Of a stretch of DNA of 64,000 nucleotides, positions 22,649-34,340 are shown in pieces. The translations under genes were made by a program, and so were the position numbers. Every line of letters starts with the position of its first letter. The stretch's first letter is position 1. This stretch comes from Hippasteria phrygiana (taxonomy: Eukaryota; Echinodermata; Asteroidea; Valvatida; Goniasteridae), in the NCBI GenBank assembly GCA_037893225.1, contig JAZGUH010000153.1, positions 1,674,001 to 1,738,000 of the forward strand, written 5' to 3'. The notes below the pieces were generated by a model that had not been told where the DNA came from, made no database searches, and worked only from the letters and a program-made list of their open reading frames with translations.

Positions 22649-23606
22649 TTAAAGGAACCATGCTTCTCAAATTGACCAGATCACATTTTATTTCATAAAT
22701 AAATAAATTTATATGTATTAAATGTGAATTAAAAGCCAAACTGGTTCAAGCGAAGTTTTAGTGTGGCTATTTGCCGCTCAAAAATTTACCCCCCCCCTTT
22801 TTGAAATTTGTTGAGACTCAAATTGAGGGCGCTGTTCGTGACGTAGACCGAGGCACCGAAATTCATGGATCGACTCGATAGTCTGGACCCGGCCCGTATA
22901 CACACACTAGGTCTACACGTGCAATTTCGTAAGTTGCAACAACAACAACTAACATCGAACTTACCCTGATTTTCTCCCTTTTAGCGAAGGCTCCTCGGGG
23001 AATGGGCCGTTTAACTGCTTTCGCCTTTATCTTACTCACATCTGGGAACTTTGTTGGGATGGCAGTGGACTTGAGCATATTTTTAATGGTCATCCCAAAG
23101 GATTTGAAAATACCAGTATCGAAACACGACGGCTCAAAGTAGTCGCTACACAACGCTGAAAAGCTGCTGGGGCCGGACCACTTTGCTCTTGTCACCTTCA
23201 CTTTCGCCGTCCAAATTCTCCGATATTTCGCTTCAGTTGGAAATATATGAAGGCTTACTCCACCCGTCGTTGTTTTGCTGCACCCAGCAGCCACACACCT
23301 TGTCGGCATGGCCGAAAAACACTATATTTTGCTTAGATTTTGGACGAAGAATTTTCGCCGTACAATGTACACACAATGCATACCCGTGATGAATGGGTAA
23401 TGTGCCTCGATCTACGTCACACACTTATGTTAATGAGGGTCCCACTCAGGGGCGGAGTAGCTTGGACAAACATTTTCAAAAATAGTTTTCTCATAATTAA
23501 TCTGGGAAATAATTGTCTCTGGACACAAAATATCATTGTCAAGATAATACTTTATTGTTTTAAGCAGGAATAATGCAATATAAATCCTAAATCATGTTTC
23601 CTTTAA
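22649..23606 (-). mobile_element. TTAA-flanked Kolobok-like element with THAP exon
   Basis: TTAAAGGAACCATG at 22649 is matched by the reverse complement of 23593-23606, TTAAAGGAAACATG, which is 13 of 14 identical and has TTAA at each edge. The only coding feature inside is a THAP-domain ORF on the minus strand (22965-23309). Kolobok transposons combine TTAA targets with THAP-domain transposases. The 958-bp length means the catalytic domain is missing. The right neighbour is a GGCGTCGC MITE only 9 bases away. Confidence 0.65.
22965..23309 (-). CDS. THAP-domain protein, 5' exon (transposon-associated)
   Basis: The first methionine is at 23309. The zinc-binding THAP fold, which binds DNA, is clear: CVAAGC (Cys5, Cys10), the invariant Trp33, FSALCSDYF-P-CF (Cys54) and an AVPT-type AIPTKF (83-88). 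The fourth zinc ligand, normally His three residues after Cys54, is Tyr57 (C-x2-Y), a change one nucleotide can cause and one likely to weaken zinc binding. A strong donor G|GTAAGT falls at 22965/22964, so the exon gives about 115 residues; unspliced reading runs to 22863. No later exon was seen. Location between TTAA inverted repeats argues for a transposon gene over a host gene. Confidence 0.7.
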
Positions 23607-23614
23607 CATCGGGC

Positions 23615-23956
23615 CATGGGCGTCGCGGGGGCGGGGGGGGGGGGGGGGGGGTGGGGGGCAACGGAGGCACTTGGGGGAAAAAGGGAGAAAAAAATAGAAA
23701 AGAAGACGAGGTGCGAAGCCAATGCACTCAATTGAATGTATATTTAATTAAAACACTCGAAACCTGCTGAAAGGGGCCTAAAATGCGGCTATATACAATA
23801 TACTTATAGGTATCGCGGTCTTTAACAAAGCGTCGAGTGATGTCCAGCACCTCCCTCCCTTTCGATTTTTCCACGGCCGGTGATTTCTCCCTTTGCTGCA
23901 TTCTGGTGAGTGCTTTGCCCCCCCCCCTCTAGAAAAAATCCTGGCGACGCCTATGC
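23615..23956 (+). mobile_element. GGCGTCGC MITE with G and C runs, copy 2
   Basis: 'catgggcgtcgcggg' opens into a G-rich run (to about 23660). A C-run (about 23919-23930), 'ctctagaaaaaatcctggcg' and 'acgcctatg' close it. The interior matches 12116-12452. Confidence 0.85.
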
Positions 23957-25050
23957 ATCGGGCTCTGCATTTGCAAACCTGTCGTCCCTAGAAAAGAAAC
24001 AAATGACACACTTGATTGCAAATAGAGCCAGTGGCAGCTGAAATAAAATCTTCAGCCACCAGAGATTGGGGTTAACAAAGGAGGGTATATGAAATCCCCC
24101 AAGCAATGGCTTCCAGTATAGGACCATACAGGCAAATAACAAAGAAGGTTGGATTTGTCTACAGGGGCGATTCACAAAACAGTGCGCCACCAAGAATTTC
24201 ACACGGGATAGGTCATTCTTTTAATGTACTGTGTATTTTAAAAAGGTCGAGGCGTACGTCCATATAAACAATATGTGTCATTTGGCACGAAGTGAAAAAA
24301 AGCTGGTACATTTACTGTGGTACCGTGAACTTTTAAGTAGTTGGTATTTTCGAAGGCTTCCAAAATGTGACCGCCCAGTTTGAAAATGGCCTCTCCGATG
24401 CAACCGTTCGGTGGCGCATCGTGAGCGCCCTTATTGCACAGTCACTCTTATTTTCTATACATGCCAGTTATTTTGTCAAATAATGTAAATACTAGTACGT
24501 TGCTTTGCTGTACGCTCAAATAGGCCAAGTATACAGTATGCTATATGGAATTCGTGGAACTTCAACCACTGGTACTTCCGTTGCACCTTGCATAAGAGCG
24601 CAGCACGCCAGAATAGCCGGGTTGGATGCTCTCAAAATACTTTACCTTGGTGTATGCACATTGCTCACAAGCCACATGTGGTAAATCTCCACTTTAAAAG
24701 GAGGGAGCAGATGGTTCTCTCTGCCCGTGTGGAGGTGCTTCAATTACCTGGAGAGCCCTTGGGTTTCCCTCGGCAAATACACACAAACACAAAATGGTCG
24801 AGTTGCGAAATGAATCACGGGATCCAAATGTAATAAACTTGGAATTCTGTGACTGAACGGTCCGCTGGGGCAGTTGCTGGGAGACTCTGTTTGTGTATTC
24901 AGCAGAATACTCCAGGGAAGAGGCAGCAATTTGTGGGCTTTGTTTCATTTTTAAATGCAGTGGCGTTTTGGCAGATGATGGAAATCTACAGCAAAATTTC
25001 GAGAAAAAAACCAAAACGATGCACGAACTTAAACATTTAAATTGAACTAG
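23957..25050. other. Unclassified DNA
   Basis: No motif-bearing frame, RNA or repeat body was found. Confidence 0.4.
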
Positions 25051-25545
25051 TCAATTAAACTGTCAACAACTCAAGCCAAATCAACACATCTACACATTGG
25101 TTGACAGATCAGCGAACCAATCAATTACCGTGTAACCTACTGAAACCAACAATCGACCAACTAGTGGACTGGCCAATGAATCGTCCGACAAAAATGGCAG
25201 CCAGTCAACAGCCTAACGACAAAAACAAACCACCCAACCAACACCCAACTTCGCAGGCTGGCAGTCGACCAACCATGCAAGTATTCAGACAAACCCACCC
25301 CAACAACACAACAAGCAAACCAATCCACAAACTAACCAATTACCAACTCGTGATGCTCTAACAAAATAAATCTACCAACAAATCAAGCAACTGACCGATC
25401 GAGCGAATGACTGGTTGATCGACGCCCTATCGCAATAGCATTATAGCAAGCAACCGAACCAAGTCAGCCAATTGTTCCACTTAGGGCCCAATCAGCCAAA
25501 TTGTGGCAACTGACCAACAGACAGATCAGGCACCCGCGCAACCAA
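25050..25545. repeat. Cryptically simple AAC/CAACC-rich tract
   Basis: About 500 bases are dominated by short words such as 'ccaacca', 'accaatc' and 'aaccaac' on one strand, with strong G depletion. There is no strict period. The long open frame it creates (25101-25361) is a composition artefact. Confidence 0.65.
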
Positions 25546-26350
25546 CAAACAGAAATCACTAATGTGATGGACCACATCACTTAAGAACCATCTTTTCCCC
25601 CACCGTTTGAAGAATCATTATACCTGTCTCAAACCCGACGATTGTGATTGCCTCGCGATTCCAATAATTATAGCCTGTGCACAAGACATGACCTATTTTC
25701 TCCATTTGTACCCCAGCAGAAGCAGGACAACGGACATGACAAGTGACCCAGTTCCCCTCCAAATTATACCCTAAGGTTGTGCAGCAGCAGCACTGGCTTT
25801 GACTACTGGCTCACATTCCCTCCGATTCGCAGCCCACGGGGCCTTTATTACGGACATGATTTTCTGGCCCATTTTCCCGACTTATTATTCCCCGATCCGC
25901 CCACGGCGCCTGTATGTTTTTTCATGTGTCGTCTTCCGCTCGACTAATCTGGGTCAATTTTGGCGGGGATTTGTAAAAAGCCCAGCTGTTGTGAAGCCAC
26001 GATCGAGTGTTTTAACAGCGGTGTCGAGGAAAACCCTATGCGGCAACACAAGAGATTACTGGATGTTATTTTAAGCAAAATGTGTTGTCTTCCTTTCAGG
26101 ATACAGTGCACATGAATGTATACCTGATTGTATTCAACGGACTTTGTATCAAAGCCAACCTCGGATATAGTCAGAGCAGACGCTCACCATAAACAAAATC
26201 TGAACAATAGTTCATAAATAAAAGGGAAGTCTGCGTGGTGTAAACCTTTATACCACTAACAAGAAGTTTGTTCCAGCATCTTTGTGTCCAGTTCTTTGAA
26301 ATATCTCATTGAATTCAACATTACGAGTCTTAATCCTATAGTTATCTTCT
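25546..26350. other. Unclassified DNA
   Basis: Short frames exist on both strands (25577-25762 minus, 25799-26074 plus) but show no recognisable domain. Confidence 0.35.
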
Positions 26351-26872
26351 TTAAGCCCCAGTCCCACTAGAACCTGCGATTTCCCGCGACCAGTTTAGTC
26401 GTGCGACAAGGCCGGTCGTGGGTAGTCGTGAATATTTCCTGCGATTTGAGCCTAGCAGTCACATTGTAAGACCAGTCGTGCGACCTGTAGAAGACTTGTT
26501 TCCGACTGATAGCACCATTAATCGCACGACAAGTCGTGCCAGTATAGTCGTGGAAAGTCGTGCGACTGTCGTACGACAGGAGAATCCTACGATCAGCCAC
26601 GACAATGAAGGACCACCCAAGACTTGTCCCACGACCATCGCACGACCGTCGAACGACAAATGACTAGGTTGCGACAAGATGCGACTACTTCAGTAGCAGC
26701 CAGGTTCTTAAACAGTAAAAAAACCTGTCTGCGACTGATTTCGGTCGTGCGAATATCCAAGACCACCCACGACCACCCAAGACTTGTGGCACAACTTTTC
26801 TAAGATTGCCTGCGATTTCCAGTCGCAGCCTGTCGTAAGTTGTCGTATCTCCTACTGGGACTGGGGCTTTAA
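26351..26872. mobile_element. TTAA MITE rich in GTCGTGCGA words
   Basis: 'ttaagccccagtcccactag' at the left faces 'ctactgggactggggcttta' plus 'a' at the right; both edges are TTAA (26351-26354 and 26869-26872). The 522-bp interior is packed with direct and inverted copies of GTCGTGCGAC / CACGACCA words on both strands, a possible protein-binding array or expanded subterminal repeat. The right TTAA is also the left TTAA of the next element. Confidence 0.8.
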
Positions 26873-28258
26873 AGAGGAACTAAAACGGCAATTGTTTTTT
26901 GACTTTTTGGACTTTTCCGACAGTTTAAATACTCTTTTAACTGATGGAGATTAGTTTGCAGACGAGAGGAATTTCTTTATTTAAAAAAAAAGGGTTGTTA
27001 TTCTGAACCATTTATCCTGTTTCGCGAAAGCTCATTATGTATGTTAAATGTATGTACGTGACCCCGTGACGTACACGTGTAGAGTCGGTTGATGCTACAG
27101 CCAAACACTATACATGTACGTACGTGGAGTTGATGCTGCTGAAGAGTTTTTGTCACCTAACTCCTCCGTTTTCCCGTCTATTTTTGATATTATTTCAGTA
27201 TGAGCATGGTTCTGAGATAATCATTATGCCTCGATCGTGTGTAGTTGGGGGTTGCACGAGGAATTGCGACAAAAACCCTGACCTAACCTTACTGCGATTC
27301 CCAGTGCTGAATGGAGCTCAAAGGCGACAGTGATGGGTCCGCTTTGTAGACAATACAATATCTGATTTTGGGCTGTCGAAATGGTCGAAAATATGTGATG
27401 CAGAACATTTCGCCAAAGACTGTATAGATGATAGTGTTAGTATGAAAACTCAGCTGGGTTTGAAGGCACAATTCCGTTTGAAGGCTGGAGCCATTCCAAC
27501 TCGGGGCACCGAGCATTCCAATCGTGCCCCGGACTCACGCGCACCACCGCGACGACGTTGCCTGCGGTTGCCGTCTTGAGCAGCCAGAGCCCCGGCCGTC
27601 TCCCTGTCCACGCTCGCTTGACTCAACATGCATTGTACACGCACGGTACCGCATGCGCTGCATGCGATTGAGTCTGGTACCTTATAACAGAAATTGTGTG
27701 TATGGTTCTGAGAAGGTGCGGGTCCTTATGAGGGCTGCATAAGCAAAGTCGCCAGACTAGAGTATAGCATCAGCTCACACACAACTCACCGCGCAGGTTC
27801 CAATAAAAGCCGACTGCAAACAAAGGAAAGTATGACTCATAACTAGCTTTTCAGCAAGAACAAGCCTACAACCCCAATTCTAAATGTGTCTCACAAAGAT
27901 GTCAACACTTTAAAATATGTTTATCGTAGTGTTACTCCTGAATCATGAGCAAAAAGCACAGCAAGTAATACTAGCCTTAGACAAAAATATACGTACAGAC
28001 TCTACGTAAAACATTGTCGTATAATACAGTGACGTCATATGTTTCTACACGTATAAGTCAATACTCGCGCGATACGGCACGCAGTTGACCTCGGCCTTTT
28101 CTGAATCTGAGTCAAAGTGGCTCAGAAAGAAAAGGCTCAAAATTTTTTTTTTGATTTTTCAGAATCATGAAACTTGTTACATTAGTTTTGGGGAGGCATA
28201 AACTATCAGATAAGTCAAAAAAGTCACACAAAAAATTGCCGTTTTAGTTCCTCTTTAA
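26869..28258 (+). mobile_element. Kolobok-like element with broken THAP gene
   Basis: The left end 'ttaaagaggaactaaaacgg' and right end (reverse complement of 28234-28258) are inverted repeats of about 25 bp, continuing into a looser match around 'gactttttgac'. TTAA flanks both. The 1.39-kb interior contains a THAP-domain pseudogene and no catalytic domain. TTAA target plus THAP fits the Kolobok superfamily. The element begins exactly at the TTAA that closes the preceding MITE. Confidence 0.75.
27226..27579 (+). pseudogene. THAP-domain gene with in-frame stop
   Basis: The ATG at 27226 follows an acceptor-like 'gatattatttcag' (27187-27199). The protein starts MPRSCVVGGC (Cys5, Cys10), has a TGA directly before the conserved Trp (Q-stop-WVRFV, at 27331-27333), then continues KWSKICDAEHFAKDC and AGAIPT, the AVPT-type motif. 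The Cys-His pair is spaced C-x3-H, one residue more than normal. These two defects suggest a decayed DNA-binding domain. It lies inside the TTAA element 26869-28258 and is not closely similar to the THAP ORF at 22965-23309. Confidence 0.7.
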
Positions 28259-29020
28259 CTAGTTTCTTCAAGCAAAATATTGTTTCTCTCTCTCTACCAA
28301 CTACCAACTGGGCAGTTTAACCAGTGGTCGATTCGTGCAATATCTTACACTTGCAAGTACGTGCGAACGATAACTACCGGTACATGCAGTCGAATTTTGC
28401 TTCCACTGGTCCCCACTTCACTTCTCGCAGTTTAGTATGAGCAATATTGATAACCAGCGCGGCCATACCTTTTAGGTTTAGTTCGTGGTGGTCGACTAGC
28501 CTGCGTTTGGGTAAAGTTTAGTCAACACTTATCGACTATTAACTATAGTCTTCGATCGAACTTGCTCTGCTATAGGATAAAGTTTTCCTGATCGCTTATA
28601 TCATAAAAATAATATAATTAAACCAAAACTTATGGCATGCAACTTTTATTATAGTTGTCTAAAAACGACTGAATGTCGCGTTTTCTTTTTTAAATCACAC
28701 ACTACATAATATAACCAAAATTTTACAGAGTTAGCAGTGACTGAATCGGACTGTCAAGCAGTTGAGAAAGACTTTTCTAGTTGGTGTCAACAAATATCAA
28801 TGTAGCTATAAACAATTAATTTTGATGATTGAATTAACTGATAATTGTAATGTCTCTTGAATGCGTAAATCTAAAGACACCCTTTCCAGAATAGACTTTC
28901 TATTTCACATGTCGTCATGGATCACATAGTATAGTGATGCTAACGAAGTGCTTATTCAAGTAAACATGTCAAGTGTGCTGCGTGCGCGCACGTGATTTAA
29001 CAGATCCATATGATGATCAC
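28259..29020. other. Unclassified AT-rich DNA
   Basis: A short CT microsatellite lies near 28287-28298. No gene or element end was recognised. Confidence 0.4.
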
Positions 29021-29070
29021 CAAAACCACCAAGTGTGGACCGCCTTGGCGGTCCACACTTCGTGGTTTTG
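29021..29070. repeat. 50-bp near-perfect palindrome (GTGGACCGCC arms)
   Basis: Two 24-base arms, the left beginning 'caaaaccaccaagtgtggac', differ by one base and are separated by two T. The core GTGGACCGCCTT recurs as the arm of a longer foldback at 49167-49275, so this may be a collapsed element that kept only its two ends. Confidence 0.85.
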
Positions 29071-29188
29071 TTAACCTTAACGATGTCTAGCCACGTGGGT
29101 GAACAAAGTCCGTATCAAATTGATCACGAACGACCTATAGTCGTTCAAAGAATCAAACTCAGCTCGCATCATCTGTAATAGTAGATGT

Positions 29189-29204
29189 TTTTTTTTTTTT
29201 TTTT
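29189..29204. repeat. Poly-T tract
   Basis: A run of about 16 T, followed by 'acag', could mimic a splice acceptor or be the reverse tail of a retroelement. No element body was identified beside it. Confidence 0.5.
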
Positions 29205-29969
29205 ACAGCTGATCCCATTAACCAATACAAGTCAACAAATCCTCCTTACGGCAGAAAATCCTTAAATAGCCTTGTTTTAAGCGCGTCTATACTAGAAATC
29301 AGGGTCAGTCCTTCGTCTCACTAAAGAGACAAACTGTCAACGGATTGTTACGGTGTTACTGTAATACTTCGAGTGGTAAGGCCACCGTATGGAAGAACGA
29401 GTGCTTCTATACTTCACTGAATAATGATGAGAACAATGCGGACAATAATACAAGCACGACGGAAGCAAATTCATGACAGCTGTTCCGTTGAAGATGACAG
29501 CATTTGTATTAAATATTTATCCGGGGCAGCCCATTCACCAGATGGTGCTCTTCCATGGGGTCCTGACATAAACAAAATGTGATTTAAAAAATACCATTTT
29601 ACTTATACTAACACTTATGGTAAATAAAACAAAAATCAAATAACAAATATCAATTTACCCGGCGAATACAAATAAAAAATTTACGAATGTTTAAATTAAG
29701 CTACTATGGAAAAGTTAGATTGGCTTGACGTTTCGATCCTTGCATAATCTGCCTCGAAGGCTAAATGGCGCAAAACAGAAACTGACAATTCTGGTAAGTA
29801 AACACAGTTAAAAAAAGAAGACCAAAAGGGGATGTTGGGGGTTTAGACAGGGGTAGGGCAAAGGAAAGGAGCAATGGGTGTTTAGTAAGGGACAAGCACC
29901 GTTGTCTGTCAAATTTACTCTTGATCCTGTTTTGAATCATTCTGTGAATATCTTGTATTAGACAGACAA

Positions 29970-31155
29970 CAACCAAGACAGGCAGGCAGGCTTCCGAAGA
30001 GGCTATTCATCAATGGACCACCTGTATACAATAAATCAGCTAATTGAAAAGGCAAATGAATATCAGCTAAACATATATGCCTTGGGTTGATTGATTATGA
30101 GAAGGCCTTTGATTCGGTAGAGCATAAAGATCTATTTACGGCCCTTCGAAAAACAGGAATTAACGAGGGAATACATATGCATCCTAGAAGAAATATACAC
30201 AAATGCGACAGCTAGAATCCATCTGGATAAGGACGTTTCAGAAATCGTGAAGATAAATAAGGGAGGGAGACAGGGAGACACCTTGTCACCAAAAATGTTT
30301 ACATCAGCAATGGAACAAGTCTTTAAGAAACTACCCCTAGAAGAAAGAGGAATCAACATAGACGGTGAAAGACTAACAGATCTCCGCTTTGCAGATGACG
30401 TCGCCTTAACTACCTCTTCTGTGGAAGACATGGAAATTCAATTAAATCACCTAAACGGGGAGAGCCAAAGAATTGGACTGAAAATGCATAAGGGGAAACA
30501 AAATATATGACGAACTATAATACAGATTCCACCATCAAAGTAGAAAATCATGACATAGACAGAGTTGATGAATACAAATACCTGGGTCAAATATTAAAGA
30601 TGAAAGACTGCACACACGAAGAAGTATTGATAAGGATAAAAGCAGGTTGGAGGAGTTTTGGAAGGCACAAAGAAATTCTCTGTGACAAGAATATACCAAT
30701 GGCATGGAGAAGGCAAATATACAACCAGTGCGTGCTACCAACTATGACATATGCTGCAGAAACATGGACAACAACAAAATACCTAGAAACCAAACTACAA
30801 ACAGCACAAAGGGCAATGGAGAGAAAAATGCTACACATATCCATCCGGGACAAAATAAGATGCAGTGATATCAGAAAGAAAACAGGACTTAAGGACATAA
30901 TAAAAAAAAATACAGAGGCAAAGTGGAAATGGGCTGGACATGTGGCACGTACGTTTGAAAGATAACAGATGGACCAGAAGAATTTCAGAGTGGCAACCAC
31001 GAACAGGAAAGAGAAAACGAGGCAGACAGAAAAAGAGATGGAGAGACGACATCACATCCTACCTGGGTACAACATGGACAACACAGGCACAAGAAAGAAG
31101 GACATGGAAAGCACATGAAGAGGGCTACATCCGACAATGGATGAACACGGCCTAG
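29970..31155 (+). pseudogene. RTE-clade reverse transcriptase, frameshifted
   Basis: Conceptual segments appear in order: QAGFRRGYSSMDHLYTINQL (29980-30040), IDYEKAFDSVEHKDLF with the first catalytic Asp (about 30088-30135), GGRQGDTLSPKMFTSAMEQV (30260-30320), LRFADDVALT with the second catalytic pair (30382-30411), then from 30507 EYKYLGQILK, YAAETWT and KWKWAGHVAR, and from 30940 DNRWTRRISEW-PR-GKRKRGR and RWRDDI. At least three frame changes or stops (near 30090, 30165, 30508, 30963) break it. The 'AGHVAR--DNRW' ending is characteristic of RTE-type elements. It cannot encode a working enzyme. Confidence 0.8.
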
Positions 31156-31240
31156 GCAAGGCAAGGCAAGGCAAGGCAAGCACTGTTAAAGGAGTACGAC
31201 TGGAAAGAAACAAAATGTATGAATTAACAAAGATCATAAA
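29970..31240 (+). mobile_element. RTE-like LINE, degenerate 5'-truncated copy
   Basis: A broken reverse transcriptase and C-terminal region span 29970-31155. A (GGCAA)5-type short repeat follows at 31153-31180, with a further 60 bases of 3' sequence. Short-repeat 3' ends are common in RTE-clade elements. The front of the element, including the endonuclease, is absent. Confidence 0.75.
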
Positions 31241-31374
31241 CAGGACAAAAACCTCAGACTAATTTCCATTGACACATGCATAAACGAGTACCCATGATGG
31301 ACAAGAATTCGCGCTCAAACCCTTGGGATGTACACATGCCCACGAAGACCCTTTGAAAAGTTTAATTTGTGTAG

Positions 31375-31862
31375 TTAAACGTAGTGTAGGGCCTACACGA
31401 TTGGTAATCCAATTTTTTTTTACTGAATTGTTACGAAATACCTTACTAAACTGTAAGTTAATAGTAGTCTCAATCATCCTGTGAAATGATGGCACCAGGT
31501 GTGCTGTCGTTGTCAAGAAAAGTGGAAATTTATATCCAACGATTTCCAGCTGGAAATCGTTGGAAAACTGCCCTGTAGCCTTTAGTCAAGGCGCGCGTGG
31601 CTACCCGGAGGAGTGGCGCTCCCCGGACATGCTGGCATTCGGGGCGCTCACGCGTCCAGGTAGCCACGCGCGCCTTGACTAAAGGCTATCATCCGCCCGA
31701 CGGTTGAAAACGAGCGCCGTTTTTCTCTCGTTTTTTTTCGCCATCTAACAACGCAAAACTTTAAACAGGTCAGTGGAACGATATTTCCTATAAAATACTA
31801 ACCCACAAATCCGCCCATTTCTGAAAATTGCAACAATAACCAATCATGTACACTACCTTTAA
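31375..31862 (+). mobile_element. TTAA foldback family F1, copy D
   Basis: It starts 'ttaaacgtagtgtag' and ends 'catgtacactacctttaa'. It contains the same 28-bp palindrome as copy A (31536-31563) and the AGCCTTTAG foldback (31577-31687). The left end has a small 'gggcc' insertion. It shows the empty site used by element N1 in copy B. Confidence 0.85.
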
Positions 31863-32719
31863 ATCTATTAGTACAGCTAGGCTAGCCCTACCGGCAAATT
31901 GGATGGCGTCGGAAACATTAAAAGGGGACCTTAGGCTGGCGTGTGAGTGTGAGTATACAAATACTTGATGGACAGGTACTTCTATTATGTTGTGCGAGTT
32001 TGCCCTCAAGTGGGAATTTTGAGTACTTCTGAAACATCAAACAGACTGTGATTTTTGGCTCATCTTTTGCTAATTTTCTATACTTGAAAATGACTGTAGT
32101 TATGCCTCAGGAAAACTGTAAAGGTTTATTTAGTTTGCTCCTTGTGTGCTACGCGAAAATACCTCCTTTCGCATAAACATGCCGCCACTCATTCCCGTCA
32201 ACGGTAGTCAGGAATTTACCAATTACATTGTCTGTGTTGCCTTTCAAAAAATAGTATGCAGACAGCGCGTTGTCAAGTAACCTTAATCTTCAAATTGCAG
32301 TTTGCAAAGCGTTGCCAACATTGATGACTCAAGAAGTGTAAGACTATCGCCATGTCCACGGGGAACGTTCTTTAAAAATATACGTGGGAAAACAAGACGA
32401 GTTTACTTTTTTGTGTGCAATGCGTCACTGCATGTTATAGCCCAGTGCATCTTATGCGTACTCGTCCTTATTGGGATCGCGTCTCAAGCACAACCGAACC
32501 AGGATTAATGGAGGGCTGCCGCTCGACACAGTTCCTAATGGGAATTAGTGTCAAAGTCACTTTAGGTTGCAAGGTCACGATTCTACCTGTCCAATACCCC
32601 TGCACGTACGTATGAGCTTATCGTTTGGAGTTTGTTGAGGAAGTGCGCGTCCAATAAACGTATGCCGGTGTCATATCGGACTCATTTTCCCTAATATTGG
32701 TTAAACCCTCTCACGTGAC
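31863..32719. other. Unclassified DNA
   Basis: No motif-bearing frame, RNA gene or repeat boundary was found. Confidence 0.4.
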
Positions 32720-33042
32720 CATGGGCGTCGCCAGGATTTTTCTAGAGGGGGAAAGCACTCACCAGTAAGCATCAAAGGGAGAAATCACCGGCCGTGGACA
32801 AATCGAAAGAAGGTGGGTCCTGGACATCACTCGACACTTTGTTCAAGACCGCAATACCTAGGCCTATTGTTTATAGCCTCATTTTAGGCCCCCTTTCAGC
32901 AGGTTTCGAGTGTTTTAAATAGGCCTATGCATTCAATTGAATACGACATTGACTTCGCACCTCGTCTTCTTTTTAGTTTATTTATTATTATTTTTTTTTA
33001 TCCTTTTTTGAATTTCCGGGGGGGGGGGGGAGACTCCCATGC
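32720..33042 (-). mobile_element. GGCGTCGC MITE, copy 3 (inverted)
   Basis: 'catgggcgtcgccaggattt' starts it. The interior is the reverse complement of copies at 12116 and 23615 (for example 'catcactcgacactttgttc'). A G-run at 33018-33030 precedes a worn end 'ctcccatgc'. Confidence 0.8.
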
Positions 33043-33868
33043 ACGTTACCGGCCACTCTCTTAATTAACTTCACTTAGGCACGTGCAATACTACCAATGA
33101 GCCGGTATTTCACAGTGACAGAAATTCACGCAACACCGGAATTTAATCCCAAATTAATGACACCGATAGCACCAAATTATCAATATGTACAAATCTTCTC
33201 TTTGAAATGATAAGTCACTCACCCAGATGAGGCCACGGATGACTGAACATGGGATATCTACCCAAAGCAAGTCAAAACCCATTCCCAAGTTAGTGTAGCT
33301 TGAGTGATGTTTGGTGATCATTGTGCAGACGTGCGTTCACACGCACTGATGACCAGTCAACAATCACTCAACCAACACCAATTTGGACAGGGAATACGTC
33401 GATCTGTCATTTTGGGGAAGACACGTCATGCTCACTTAACCAGTGACATCTCATTTCAAAGAGAAGTCGTTGGCTATTCAATTATCTTGATTCATATGTG
33501 ATACATCTGGTTAAATTTCGGAAGACTTTTTGTTCTGGACTCACACTGCATGAGGCTAGTTTCTCATGCCAGGCACGTTCGGTGTGCATGCCGCCATTTG
33601 AACCACTTGTCGGATACGATGGGGCGAGCTTCATTCATGTCATGTCCGGGAAAGATACACTCAAGCTATAACGTTGCAGAGTCTTTGCGTCTGGAATCGC
33701 ACGTGGAGCTCACGGGCCGGTTGACTAAGAGTGGTTGGATCACGCTCTGCTATTTGTTGCTGGAACGTGACCTGGGTCTGATAAGTGATGAACTCCGTGC
33801 AGAGTATGGTGTTGTGAACTCGTTGGATTCAAAGTGCTACTAAATGGCACTGATACCAGATTTCTATT
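33043..33868. other. Unclassified DNA
   Basis: The short frame 33550-33843 has no recognisable domain. Nothing else was seen. Confidence 0.35.
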
Positions 33869-33914
33869 CTTGAGAGAGAGAGAGAGCGAGAGAGAGAGGG
33901 GGGGGGGGGGAGAG
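33869..33914. repeat. (GA)n followed by G-run
   Basis: A GA microsatellite with one C interruption runs into about 13 G and then a short GA/G tract. Confidence 0.85.
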
Positions 33915-34163
33915 GGGGAAAAGATGAGTCAGCATGTCTTCGAGGCATACAGCCTGGTAAGAGGATAAGTCGAAGTATGCGTGTTCTATTGGCTTTTTGT
34001 AGGTATTTTTTCTGCACAAGACAATACCTGCAGGTGCTCAGTCGTTTGTATCAGGCTCCCACGAATGGAATCGGAACGTCCATGCTTAAAGGGACCATGT
34101 AGTAGGCGGCTTATTTCCTTGTTACTACAAATTTCCAAGTTCTCTGTAACAATTCTATAGGGA

Positions 34164-34340
34164 GTAATGGGAGACTTTTGAGACACGTGGTGGTAGCACA
34201 CATACCTGTCCTTTTCCATTGTTCTCCCCAGTCGTGCGCATGCTCAGAACTACATGCGCATACTCAGAACGACGCGAGCTCAGAACTAGCAAAAAGGGCC
34301 GGTATGTCTGCTGCCACCAGCGTCTCAAACGTCTCCCACT
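34164..34340. mobile_element. Foldback 'TAATGGGAGACTTTTGAGAC', copy 1
   Basis: The left arm 'taatgggagacttttgagac' with 'gtggtggtagcacacat' faces the right arm 'atgtctgctgccaccagcgt' with 'ctcaaacgtctccca'. The centre holds repeated 'gcgcatgctcagaact' words. A cleaner copy is at 57111-57247. Confidence 0.75.

Noticed and set aside
25101..25361. Asn/Pro/Gln-rich coding frame
   Set aside because: It lies in an AAC/CAACC-biased low-complexity tract; composition explains the open frame.
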